64,000 nt of DNA, from contig JAVIAB010000024.1 of the NCBI GenBank assembly GCA_032433765.1, forward strand, positions 14,194,126-14,258,125. Direction: 5' to 3'. The DNA comes from Megaustenia siamemsis (Eukaryota; Mollusca; Gastropoda; Stylommatophora; Ariophantidae). How positions within the stretch are numbered: position 1 is the stretch's first letter; every line of letters begins with the position of its first letter. A model generated the notes under the pieces. That model was not told the DNA's origin. It saw only the letters and a program-made list of their open reading frames with translations, and ran no database searches. A program made the position numbers and the translations under genes. Below, in pieces: positions 43,783 to 53,548 of the stretch.

Positions 43783-44060
43783 CATAACAATAGTAACTTG
43801 GTGCCCGCGTCACCACCGCCATCATTCAGATGTTCCGCAATAAATAAACAAGTTGGACAGCGCTGCTTTCCTTGTGTGTGATTGACATGGCGGGTCGATT
43901 AGCTGGGTCAATGCCTCATTGCTGCCATCTGGTGTCAAGAGCTTACAGAACTGATAGATGTATTTTTTTTATCTCTTCCTGTTTCTCCAGTGTCCCATCC
44001 ATTCAGTCAATCTTCTCTACTATTCTACTTCTTCTTCTTCTTTCCTTCCTCATCTGCCTT

Positions 44061-46934
44061 TCAGCGTCGAGGGAGATATAATTTGCGGTCTTTTGCTCTT
44101 CTGTTCGCCTCTGCTGCTGTTATGTTTCCTAGTGCTTCTAATATTCGATCGATCCATCTTTTTCGTGGTCGACCCTTGGGTCTGTTGTTCTCACAACGTT
44201 TGTTGAAGGCTCGTTGTGTTGTGTTTTGTTCTTTCTGCCTTGTCACGTGGCCGAACCATTTTATCTGTTGTTTCCTTATATATTCTATGGCTGGGGCTAT
44301 TCCTAGCTTTTTTCTCAGTTCTACATTTCTGATCTTATCTCTCAGACTGTTTCCTGTCATTCGTCTAACACATTTCATCTCTGTAGAGGTTATTTTTCTT
44401 ATTGTTCTTGCATCTAGAGTCCAGGTCTGGCATTGGTAGCACAACGTTGGAATGAAGATTGTATTGTATAGTGCTCGTTTTGCCTCCAGAGTTATTTCCT
44501 TGTTGGACAATAGTGGTGATAACTGTCCGATGATTTGACAAGCTTTGTTGCATCTTGATTCTATCTCTGCTGTTTGGGAATTGTCGTTTGTCATTAGACT
44601 TCCTAGGTATTTGAATTCCTCTACTTGTTTTAGTTGTCTGCCTTCTATAGTTATGTTGATGTTCTGTTTATTTTTGGCGACATTCATGACTTCTGTTTTG
44701 TTGATGTTGATTTTCATGTTGTATTTTGTTCCTAAGATGTTGAGTTTGTTTAAGTGTTCTTGTAGGTCTTCTATTGTTTCATGTATTAGTGCCTGGTCGT
44801 CTGCAAATAGAAGCTCGTTGATCTCCACTGTCTCTGATGGGTTGGCTAGCTTGCATATATGGTCCATGTATGTAATAAACAGTAGGGGGGATAGTACGCA
44901 CCCCTGTCTTACACCTGATCTAACTTCGAAGTGGTCTGTGTAGCCTGTTGCTGTTCTGACCCTGCAGCTGCTGTTGGCGTAGAGACTTTTAATAATGTTG
45001 GTTAGATGTTGGCTTACTCCGTATGTTGTTAGTATCTCCCACAGTTGTTCTCTGTTTACTCTGTCGAATGCTTTTTCCTGGTCAATGAAGGCTATGTATA
45101 AGTTTTGGTTGTGTTCTGTCGTTTTTTCTGCAAGCTGTTTTAGTGTGAATAGTGCGTCGGTACATCCTCTGTTTTTTCGGAACCCCATTTGAGAATCGCT
45201 TAACTGTAGTTCTATTATTGGTCTCAGTCTTTTTTCCAAGATTTTGGCGTATAGCTTTCCTACATGGCTGAGCAGAGTTATACCTCTATATTGATTGCAG
45301 TCTCTTTTGCTACCTTTCTTTTTCCATATTGGTATGATGATTGCCTGTTGCCAGTCTTCTGGGGCTTGTTGTTGGTGCCATGCTGCATTAAATATTCTGT
45401 GCAGCCATTGCATTCCTGTTTCTCCCGCTGCTACTATTATTTCTATTGGAATGTTATCTATCCCTGGTGCTTTGTTTCTTGGTGCATATTTGATTACTTC
45501 TTCTATTTCCTCTTTCATGATGTTGGGTTCAGTATTTGTGAGTTCTAGTGTGGTTTTTGTTGTCTTGTTGGTAGTTGGTATGTTTAACAGGTCTTCAAAA
45601 TATTCTTTCCATCTCTGTTGCATACATTGGTTGTTTGATATTGGTTGTCCGTCTTTGTCATTTATCAGCTCAGTAGGATCATGGTTTTCTTTTCTCGCTC
45701 TTGTGGCTTTTACTGCTTTGTAGAAATCTCTTGTGGCTGTCTTGAAGTCCCTGCTCATGTTTTGTCCGAATTCTGTCCAATTCCTTTGCTTAGCTTCTTT
45801 GATCAGCATTTTAACTCTTTTTCGAACTAAGGCATATCTTTCATATTTTTCTTGGTTCTTGTTCTCCCTCCAATTTTTAAACAGTTTCTTCTTTTCTTTA
45901 ATTGCTTCTCTGATTGTTTCGTTCCACCACGGGGTGCTCTTTTTCCCTTCTCTTGTTCTTAGCTTCGTTCCACAAACTGTTTTAGAGATGTTAGTTACTG
46001 TTTCCTTAAATTGTTTCCACTCTTCTTCTACTGTGCATACTTCGTTAGGGAGTTTCTTGAATTCCTCTCTGAGTTTTTCTTCTAGGGTTTTCCTTGTTTC
46101 TTGATCGTTTAATTGTTTTATTTTTATTGTCTGTTCTTTTCGCTTCTTTTGTTTGTTTTCGTGTTTTCTCTTTATTTTTGGCTGTCTTAGTATGATCATA
46201 ACCATCTTGTGATCCGTGTCGTCTGTAATATTTGGGATTGCTCTACTGTCGGTTACTCTTTTCTTGTTCTCTTTTCTTGTTAGTATAAAATCTATCTGGC
46301 TTCTGCATGTTGTGTCATTCCATTTGTACCAGGTGTATACTTGCGACTCTCTGTGTTTGAAGAATGTGTTGGTGATAAATAAATTGTTTTGATTGCATAG
46401 ATCCAGCAGTCTGCTTCCGTTTTCGTTTATTTCAGCTGTTTTATCGCCAAAGGGTCCTAAGATGTCACTGATCTCACTGTTGCGTTTCCCAAGCCTTCCA
46501 TTAAAATCTCCCATCACTAACATGTCGTCGCTTTCGCCAATCTTGTTAATAATTTCACTCAATGTGTCGTAGAATTCTTCGCTGTCTTTTACATTGTTGT
46601 TGCATGGTGCATAGATTTGAATGTAATTTGTTTTTCGGTCGTCTTCTAGTAGTTTAATTGAGATAATTCTTTCTGAATAGTATTTTATTTCTAGAATGTT
46701 CTTTGCGTGTTCTGGGTCGATGATAAAACCTACTCCATGTGTTGCTCTTTCTGTGTTGTCGACTCCCGAGAATATTTTCGTGTAGTTCATGTGTGTTTTC
46801 TTTATCTGTTGTCCTTTTACTCTGGTGTCCGCTAATCCTAGTATTTTAATTTTCCTTTTTGTCATTTCTTCTATAAGTTCGATTTCTTTATTTTTTATCC
46901 CGCATATGTTTATCGTTGCTACTTTGATCTCCAT
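44061..46934 (-). CDS. LINE-A endonuclease-reverse transcriptase polyprotein
   Basis: 957 residues without a stop. It would nick target DNA and reverse-transcribe its RNA there. N-terminal APE-type endonuclease (about 1-250): INICG (N9), LADTR (D36, where the family usually has Glu), IYAP, MGDFNGRLG (D143, N145), SQIDFILT (D215) and TDHK (H242). RT (about 470-800): RNKAPGIDNIPIEI, YRGITLLSHVGKLYAKILEK, MGFRKNRGCTDALFTLKQL, AFIDQEKAFDRV (D618), SGVRQGCVLSPLL, LLFADDQ (D712, D713) and FKYLGSLMT. The C-terminal domain carries CVRRMTGNSLRDK, WFGHVTRQK and RPKGRPRKRWIDRI, like BovB/RTE tails. No RNase H and no separate ORF1, as in RTE elements. The Met at 46934 is the first in-frame ATG just before the endonuclease core. 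Confidence 0.93.
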   Translation of the reverse strand: MEIKVATINICGIKNKEIELIEEMTKRKIKILGLADTRVKGQQIKKTHMNYTKIFSGVDNTERATHGVGFIIDPEHAKNILEIKYYSERIISIKLLEDDRKTNYIQIYAPCNNNVKDSEEFYDTLSEIINKIGESDDMLVMGDFNGRLGKRNSEISDILGPFGDKTAEINENGSRLLDLCNQNNLFITNTFFKHRESQVYTWYKWNDTTCRSQIDFILTRKENKKRVTDSRAIPNITDDTDHKMVMIILRQPKIKRKHENKQKKRKEQTIKIKQLNDQETRKTLEEKLREEFKKLPNEVCTVEEEWKQFKETVTNISKTVCGTKLRTREGKKSTPWWNETIREAIKEKKKLFKNWRENKNQEKYERYALVRKRVKMLIKEAKQRNWTEFGQNMSRDFKTATRDFYKAVKATRARKENHDPTELINDKDGQPISNNQCMQQRWKEYFEDLLNIPTTNKTTKTTLELTNTEPNIMKEEIEEVIKYAPRNKAPGIDNIPIEIIVAAGETGMQWLHRIFNAAWHQQQAPEDWQQAIIIPIWKKKGSKRDCNQYRGITLLSHVGKLYAKILEKRLRPIIELQLSDSQMGFRKNRGCTDALFTLKQLAEKTTEHNQNLYIAFIDQEKAFDRVNREQLWEILTTYGVSQHLTNIIKSLYANSSCRVRTATGYTDHFEVRSGVRQGCVLSPLLFITYMDHICKLANPSETVEINELLFADDQALIHETIEDLQEHLNKLNILGTKYNMKININKTEVMNVAKNKQNINITIEGRQLKQVEEFKYLGSLMTNDNSQTAEIESRCNKACQIIGQLSPLLSNKEITLEAKRALYNTIFIPTLCYQCQTWTLDARTIRKITSTEMKCVRRMTGNSLRDKIRNVELRKKLGIAPAIEYIRKQQIKWFGHVTRQKEQNTTQRAFNKRCENNRPKGRPRKRWIDRILEALGNITAAEANRRAKDRKLYLPRR

Positions 46935-47265
46935 ATTCTATGTATTTCTCTGAGCATAAATACAATTATCCCTTACCGACCTGCTAAGTCAGTCGTAAGT
47001 TAAGGGCTTAGTTTAAGAGAAACACACGATGGGGGTTTAGCCCGGCTGATGTTTCCCCCCACGTGTGTGATCGCTAAGGTCTCACATGCGATCTTTTACG
47101 GTCTAAATATAAAACTTTAGTTGGTTACATTTAAAAAAGTACTTATCAGTTCTTATCCTCCTCCTTGGTAGAACACTTTACACAACTTTCTGAAAATTAT
47201 ATCCCGCTGGAAACACTATATTTAATCACATTAATCACACAGTCTACACTCCGAATATAAAAACA

Positions 47266-47278
47266 CCCGCCATCTTGG
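47266..47278 (-). promoter_or_regulatory. YY1-like site at the LINE-A 5' end
   Basis: CCCGCCATCTTGG on plus (CCAAGATGGCGGG on minus) matches the YY1 consensus CCGCCATNTT. It sits at the presumed first nucleotides of the element, where an internal promoter signal is expected. Function is inferred only. Confidence 0.45.
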
Positions 47279-47280
47279 AT

Positions 47281-47460
47281 TTACAGAAATCTACTGTTGG
47301 AATTTATAATTTGTCTGGCTCTGTTTAATGAGATCTTGGTGTTAAATTGTGCCAGTCGTAATCCTCTCTTAGCTAATGTATCTGCCTTATCATTCCCTGG
47401 TGTTTTGGAGTGTCCTGGTATCCATTGAATCACTAGCCTTATGGCATGTGTATTAATATG
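47281..47460 (-). mobile_element. LINE-H RNase H fragment
   Basis: The minus strand reads HINTHAIRLVIQWIPGHSKT, PGNDKADTLAKRGLRLAQFN and KISLNRARQIINSNS. IPGHSKTPGNDKAD is the RNase H His...Asp motif. It differs from LINE-F and LINE-G, so it is a third RNase H-bearing family. LINE-A abuts its C-terminal side and LINE-C its N-terminal side. Confidence 0.75.
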
Positions 47461-47939
47461 GATTAATAAAGGACTCAGCCTTAATAGCAAAAAAGACAGA
47501 AGTAATGGTAACAACATAGAAAAAGTCATACCTCAGTGCACAATAGAGACAAGTGGAACAATATTAAAACAGGTAAATGAATTGAAATATCTGGGAACAA
47601 TGTTAACCTCAGAGGGTAGATGTACAACAGAGGTGAGATACAGAATGGCTTAGGCAAAAACAGCATTCCAGAAAATGAGGAAGAGACTATGCAATCTATT
47701 TCTGACAATAGAAACAAGAAAAAGAATTCTTAAATATTATGTAGAGTCAGTCTTAACATATGGATGTGAATCATAGACAATAGGACAACAGACAAGAAAA
47801 TCACTGGAGTCTGTAGAAATGTGGTTTCAATGAAGTAAGGAGTACTGAACACGTTCTCAGAGAGGCCAAAGCAAAAAGACAGCTAATTTCCAATATTAGG
47901 AAGAAACAATCATCATTTTGGCCATGTAATGAGAAGGGA

Positions 47940-48287
47940 GGGTGTCCGGTTAGCGCAATCGATAGGCGGTTGGCTTACCACGGCAACAGCCGGGGTTCGT
48001 AATCCTGGCGAGGACACCTGGGTTTTACTAATTCCCTAAAAATTAGTAGGAGCCGCGATAGCTCAGTGGTTAGTGAACTGGACTACTACGGACAAGGGGT
48101 AGGGTTCGATCCCAACCGACGGCTCCGGGTTCACCCAGCCTTAAATGGGTACCGGATTTTTTCTGGGAAAGTAAAAGCAGCACGGGCGTAATACCGACCA
48201 CATTACCCCAAAAATCATGTGCTGAAGGTCTGTAAAATATAGGGTCACTAACACCATATTTCCCTATACGCCACTTGGCGTGACGGG

Positions 48288-48319
<32 letters not shown>
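47940..48319 (+). mobile_element. dimeric SINE: tRNA-like head plus complete SINE-1
   Basis: First part (47941-48018) is a distinct tRNA-like sequence. A linker of about 30 nt follows, then SINE-1 (from about 48050) with intact A box, B box and body, ending in a long A run. AATGAGAAGGGA at 47928-47939 and 48320-48331 is a perfect 12-bp TSD around the whole, so both parts entered together. The tail here is poly-A, not the usual T-rich ACTTT tail. Confidence 0.88.
47941..48018 (+). ncRNA. tRNA-like sequence, head of the SINE dimer
   Basis: The ends GGTGTCC and GGACACC pair as a 7-bp acceptor stem. TAGCGCAATCGATAGG fits an A box. CCGGG and CCTGG form a T stem, with the B box region GGTTCGTAATCC carrying one extra base. 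The anticodon arm is poor and the T loop has 9 nt, so I read it as a tRNA-derived pseudogene or SINE head rather than a working tRNA. Confidence 0.6.
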
Positions 48320-48323
<4 letters not shown>

Positions 48324-48754
48324 AGAAGGGAACAGCTGGAATATATTGTGACAACTGGGCAAATTCAGGGACGAAGAGATAAGAGGGAAGCAAAGAGAAA
48401 AGATACAAGACAGCTTAAGAGAATGGCTTTGGCAGAAGGTCAACAACAGAAATGATAAATAACTGTCGAGACCGAAAGTTGTGGAGAGGCATGATCACCT
48501 ACGCCTGCAGGCCCGTACTTGATGATGGTTGATGTGGTTATCTAAGTATGTGGTGAGCTGTACGAGTTCTTGTTTCTTTGTGTTACTCCCTAGTGCCTGC
48601 CGTGCTGATTTGGACCAGTAAATGAGATTGCATCAAAATGCGAAACTGCATTAAAGCTGATTATAAAGGAGAAATAACAAACAAATAAATACAAAGCCTC
48701 AACATAGTCCGATTTTGTGTTATCCATTACTTAGGTAAAGATAAATCCATGCTA

Positions 48755-50000
48755 TTTTATTCATTTCTCCTGTGTACAATTTAAGCTAACATTTTGTTCA
48801 TTTCTCCTGTGTACAAGTTAAGCTAACATTTTGTTCTTTTCTCCTGTGTACAAGTTAAGCTAACATTTTGTTCATTTCTCCTGTGTACAATTTAAGCTAA
48901 CATTTTGTTCATTTCTTCTGTGTACAAGTTAAGCTACCACTTTGTTCATTTCTCCTTTGTACACGTTAAGATAGCATTTTGTTCATTTCTCTTGTGTTCA
49001 AGTTAAACTACCAGTTTGCTGATTTCTCCTGTGTTCAAGTTAAACTACCAGTTTGCTCATTTCTCCAGTGTACAAGTTAAACTACCAGTTTGCTCATTTC
49101 TCCAGTGTACAAGTTAAACTAGGGAATAATAGAACAAAGAAGTATGTGTTAGCACTCGGAAAAATTGACAGACAAACAACAATAGAAAAAAACGAAGAAC
49201 AATATATGGTCCGAAGTGGGATCGAACCCGTACTCAGTGGCACCGCGCCTTGCCACGAGAAGCCGAACGCTTGGTACACTGCCACGCAGCCAACTAAAAA
49301 ATTGGCTATTGCAGTAGTGTCTTCCACGAAAGGCGATCTCAATGACTATAGCATAGGGTAACGATCACAGACCGGAAATAAATTGTATATTTGTACTTTC
49401 CTATTAATGCAAGTATCTCCCAGTAGGGCTGAATACTTGTGTTGTAGACAAACATTTATTGGACGAAACAGCACGAATAGTAGTTCCCAGTGGTTATATA
49501 CTGGGTACAAATAATAATACATAAATATTATTATATGGGGAACTTCCGAGGCGATAATAGGGAATAATAGAACAAAGAAGTATGTGTTAGCACTCGGAAA
49601 AATTGACAGACAAACAACAATAGAAAAAAACGAAGAACAATATATGGACAATTGGGACACTACTGCAATAGCCAATTTTTTAGTTGGCTGCGTGGCAGTG
49701 TACCAAGCGTTCGGCTTCTCGTGGCAAGGCGCGGTGCCACTGAGTACGGGTTCGATCCCACTTCGGACCATATATTGTTCTTCGTTTTTTTCTATTGTTG
49801 TTTGTCTGTCAATTTTTCCGAGTGCTAACACATACTTCTTTGTTCTATTATTCCCTATTATCGCCTCGGAAGTTCCCCATATAATAATATTTATGTATTA
49901 TTATTTGTACCCAGTACAAGTTAAACTACCAGTTTGCTCATTTCTCCAGTGTACAAGTTAAACTACCAGTTTGCTCATTTCTCTTCTATGTACAAGTGAA
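48755..50000. repeat. 37-bp minisatellite interrupted by SINE-3
   Basis: Units contain CATTTCTCCTGTGTACAAGT and TAAGCTAACATTTTGTT or the variant TAAACTACCAGTTTGCT. About nine units lie left of 49121 and two right of 49914. Confidence 0.93.
49122..49913. mobile_element. large palindromic SINE-3 composite
   Basis: 49122-49320 is SINE-3 on minus. 49321-49498 is further sequence upstream of that head. 49499-49647 and 49768-49916 form a 149-bp inverted repeat with no mismatch that I can see. Its 120-bp loop holds the tRNA-like head: A-box-like TGGCTGCGTGGCAGTG and B box GGTTCGATCCC. GTACAAGTTAAACTA occurs at 49107-49121 and 49914-49928, although the target is a tandem repeat containing this sequence. 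A transcript could fold into a long hairpin. Confidence 0.85.
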
Positions 50001-50270
50001 GCACTTCCATGACATTTAGTTACAAGACTAAACTGTTCTTAACTGTTAAAGAATAAAGGGTTGACATAAAAAGGATACCCTACACGACAAAAACATAAAG
50101 GGACCAGATAACTTGATGATAACCGACCTCTTTCACATTCTCATTGGTCTAGATTTATAGTAAAATATGATCGATGTTGACGAGTAAGAACAAAATAGAT
50201 GCAGAAGCAGAAGAAGAAAAAGATAGATAAGACGGAGAAGATAGGAAGAAAAATGATCGGGGCGATTTTG

Positions 50271-50450
50271 ATGATAGCGATGGTAATGCTGATGATGATG
50301 ATGATTATGGTGATGTTATAATGTTGATGATAGTGATAACGAAAATGATTGTGATACTATAACGGTGATGCCGATGATTATGATGACGATGATTATGATG
50401 ACGATGATTATGATGACGATGATTATGATGACGATCATAATGATGAATCC
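50271..50450. repeat. GAT-rich repeat with an 18-bp unit
   Basis: Irregular GATGAT and GGTGAT triplets, then four near-perfect GATGATTATGATGACGAT-type units at 50370-50440. Confidence 0.88.
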
Positions 50451-50489
50451 TTGTGGCTGGCCAGTCTTGTCCTAACATTCCAATCACTT

Positions 50490-50576
50490 GGGAAGGGATT
50501 AAGGGAGGGGAGGGGAGGGAGGGAGGGAGGGGGGAGGGAGGGAGGGGAGGGGAGGGAGGGAGGGAGGGGAGGGAGG

Positions 50577-50626
<50 letters not shown>

Positions 50627-50885
50627 AAGAAAGAAAGATAGAGAGAGAGAGAGAGAGAGAGGGAGGGAGGGAGGGAGGGAGTGAGTGAGGGAGGAAGGAA
50701 GGAAGGAAGGAAGGAAGGAAGGAAGGAAGGAAGGAAGGAAGGAAGGACGGACGGAAGGAAGGAAGGAAGGAAGGAACGGAAGGAAGGAAGGAAGGAAGGA
50801 AGGAAGGAAGGAAGGAAGGAAGGAAGGAAGGAAGGAAGGAAGGAAGGAAGGAAGGAAGGAAGGAAGGAAGGAAGGAAGAAGGAAG
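50490..50885. repeat. ~400-bp homopurine tract
   Basis: Ordered blocks: (GGGA)n to 50583, (GAAA)n to 50640, (GA)n/(GGGA)n to 50690, then (GGAA)n to 50885, almost free of pyrimidines on plus. Long purine tracts of this kind can form triplex structures. Confidence 0.95.
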
Positions 50886-50889
50886 GGAA

Positions 50890-51755
50890 GGAGATCCAAT
50901 TGTTAATCAATCACCCCATTATTAAAAATCATTTTGCCGGTAACAGTTCACTTGATGACATGCCAAGCAAATGTTAATTTTGTTGTGGAAAAACGTTGTT
51001 GTGACTGTGACATGTAGTAAGGTATTAACTATGAGACGAAACAAACTAAAACTTGCCCCTTACTCATCCACCGCAGCTCCCTGTGACATGTAGTAAGGTA
51101 TTAACTATGAGACGAAACAAACTAAAACTTGCCCCTTACTCATCCACCGCGTCTTCCTAACAACATAAACACTTTCAGAGTTTAAGAGTTAAACAATAAC
51201 ATACACCATCACACTTTCTGAAATAGTACGAGTACGTTGCAACTAAATTATCATTGACTAACCGCTGTGTTAATATTTGTTTAAAGATATCTCCGCTTTA
51301 AGGAATTAAGGATGTTCCATGGATGTAGCAAACTCCCACGTTACCTGAATTAGGCCAATATGTACAGAGAGATATAATGCGCCTCCCACGCACTGTCTTA
51401 CCTGGATAAATGCAAAATGTTTACAAAGATATATTTATGTTTTTTTTTTTTTTAGGTGTAACTTTGATTTATGAAAGTAAAGATAACCTCCGATATTCAA
51501 ATATTACATTTCCCGACCTGGGGTAACGTTCTTTGTCCACCTTAATTATGTTGTTGAGGTTTAAGAAAACAAAACCACCAATTAAAATGCCTTATACTTC
51601 CATTAAAATACGCAAGTATTGATTACAACAAAGGAAAATAACTTTTTTCAGAAATTTGTAGTTTTTGGAACAGCATTGAAATAGGTAAATATTTCGTCAG
51701 TGTAAAAGTCTTGTCATCAAGCGATCTTTGCTCTTTGTCCTGTTTCTTGATGGAG
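50890..51755. other. unassigned spacer with a 76-bp tandem duplication
   Basis: A unit starting CTGTGACATGTAGTAAGGTA begins at 51005 and again at 51081 and appears identical over about 70 bp, so it is a recent duplication. The rest shows no coding or repeat similarity. Confidence 0.75.
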
Positions 51756-51759
51756 AGGT

Positions 51760-53548
51760 CATCATCATGTGCTATACCGGTTGGCGTAGGCGATTATGTC
51801 CTTCCACAATCTTCTATCCATAGTGCATCGTATCAGTTCTATTGTTGAGTGTTTTCCATGCCATGACACCAAGCTACGCAGTATCTTCTCTTTCGTTGTC
51901 GTCGGCGATTTCTCTTGCCCTGTATTTTACCAGTTATAACCAAGTATTCCAACTGTACTCTTTTCGTGATGTGTCCGAAAAATGTTGATTGTTTCTTTCA
52001 GATGTTTCATAGAAGCTCCCTTTTGTTTTGGCCTCTTTGAGAACTTCCTCATTGGACTTTTTAGCTCTCCAGAGAAGTTTCAACATTCTTCTGAGAAATC
52101 CCATCTCTGTGGCCTCTAATCGTCTTTTCATTTGTTTGTCTACTGTGCATGAGTCGCTTCCATAGGTCAGAATTGGTTCTATATAGCCCCGATGAACTCT
52201 CTTTCTCATTTCTATTGACATAGATTTGTTGCATAAGACGTTTTTTTCATTTCCTGAAATGGTATTTTGGCCTGCACTATTCTGCTTTTTATTTCTGTAG
52301 TGCCTCTCCCATCTGATGTAATTATTGTTTCCAAGTATTCCGAAATGTTGCACTTGTTTCAGATTTGTCCTGTTTATTTTTATGCTGCATGATGGTGGTG
52401 ATTGTTTCTTCGATATAACCATTACTTCTGTTTTCTAACTATTCAGACTGAGACCTTTCTTGTTGCTTTCTTCTACTATTATGTCTATCATTTCTTGTAG
52501 TTCGTTCTCTCTCTCTCTCTCCCTCCTCCCTCCCTCCGTCTCTCCCTCCCTCTCTCTCTCTCCCTCTCTCTCTCCTCCCTCCTCTGTCTCCCTCTCTATC
52601 TCCCTCTCTCCTCTGTCTCCCTCTCTATCTCCCTCTCTCTCCCTCCCTCTCTCCCTCCCTCTCTCTCCCTCCCTCTCTATCTCCCTCTACCTCCCTCCCT
52701 CCCTCTCTCCCTCCCTCTCTCTCTCTCCCTCTCTCTCTCCCTCCCTCCTCTGTCTCCCTCTCTATCTCCCTCCCTCCTCTGTCTCCCTCTCTATCTCCCT
52801 ACCTCCCTCCCTCCCTCTCCCTCCCTCTCTCTCTCCCTCCCTCTCTCTCTCTCCTCTCCCTCCCTCTCTCTCTCCCTCTCTCTCTCCCTCCCTCCTCTGT
52901 CTCCCTCTCTATCTCCCTCCCTCCTCTGTCCCGCTCTCTATCTCCCTCTACCTCCCTCCCTCCCTCTCCCTCTCCCTCCCTCCTCTGTCTCCCTCTCTAT
53001 CTCCCTCCCTCCTCTGTCTCCCTCTCTATCTCCCTCTACCTCCCTCCCTCCCTCTACCTCCCTCCCTCTCCTTCCCCCTCTCCCTCCCTCCTCTATCTCC
53101 CTCTACCTCCCTCCCTCTACCTCCCTCCCTCTCCCTCCCTCCTCTATCTCCCTCTCTATCTCCCTCCCTCCTCTGTCTCCCTCTCTATCTCCCTCTCTAC
53201 CTCCCTCCCTCCCTCTACCTCCCTCCCTCTCCCTCCCTCCTCTGTCTCCCTCTCTATCTCCCTCCCTCCTCTGTCTCCCTCTCTATCTCCCTCTACCTCC
53301 CTCCCTCCCTCTCTCCCTCCCTCTCTCTCTCCCTCCCTCTCTCTCTCTCCCTCTCTCTCTCCCTCCCTCCTCTGTCTCCCTCTCTATCTCCCTCCCTCCT
53401 CTGTCTCCCTCTCTATCTCCCTCTACCTCCCTCCCTCCCTCTACCTCCCTCCCTCTCCTTCCCCCTCCCTCCCTCCCTCCCCCTCTCTCTGCTACTAAGA
53501 CTGTATCATCCGCATATCACAAATCGTTTATGTTGTGACTGTTGACCG
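51760..53548 (-). mobile_element. LINE-B copy with an internal microsatellite
   Basis: The minus strand, from its 5' end at right, reads NINDL.YADDTVLVAE. It is interrupted by the CT/GA array (52505-53490), resumes at the region encoding ELQEMIDIIVEESNKKGLSL, and runs through YRNKKQNSAGQ, YIEPILTYGSDSCTVDKQMK, RRMLKLLWRAKKSNEEVLKE to the (CAT)n tail. TTGATGGAGAGGT at 51747-51759 and 53549-53561 is a perfect 13-bp TSD, so the array lies inside one insertion. Confidence 0.9.
52505..53490. repeat. CCCTCCCTCTCT-type array inside LINE-B
   Basis: Nearly 1 kb of polypyrimidine on plus, with higher-order blocks such as CTCCTCTGTCTCCCTCTCTA recurring many times. It lies exactly where LINE-B normally has the short purine stretch GCAGAGGCAGAGAATGAAC, so it probably grew from that stretch. 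Confidence 0.95.

Larger units (their letters stand above)
44025..47280 (-). mobile_element. LINE-A, full-length RTE-type retrotransposon
   Basis: About 3.26 kb, the usual size of RTE-clade elements. From its 5' end (near 47280) it has a ~345-nt 5' UTR starting with a CCAAGATGGCGG motif, one long ORF (46934 to 44061) and a very short 3' UTR ending in a (GAA)n tail at 44025-44045. TCTACTGTT (47290-47298) and TCTACTATT (44016-44024) may be its TSD, but about 9 bp at the 5' side remain unexplained. At least six truncated relatives lie in the window (3.9, 7.5-8.5, 9.0, 27.3, 40.2 and 59.2 kb). The intact frame suggests recent insertion and possibly retained activity. Confidence 0.92.
47461..48530 (+). 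mobile_element. LINE-C copy split by a SINE dimer
   Basis: Starts at KGLSLNSKKDRSNGNNIEKV (just after the YADD region), continues LKYLGTMLTSEGRCTTEVRY and ESVEMW. It is interrupted at the sequence AATGAGAAGGGA and resumes at 48332 with ACAGCTGGAATATATTG through GCCCGTACTTGATGATGG. Multiple stops. Confidence 0.88.

Noticed and set aside
49499..49916. Palindrome dismissed as an assembly error
   Set aside because: Considered, but similar architecture with a clean TSD at 42.65 kb makes a biological origin more likely. Kept as a finding pending long-read proof.
52460..53545. 361-codon Ser/Leu/Pro-rich frame
   Set aside because: Translation of a CT microsatellite inside LINE-B.
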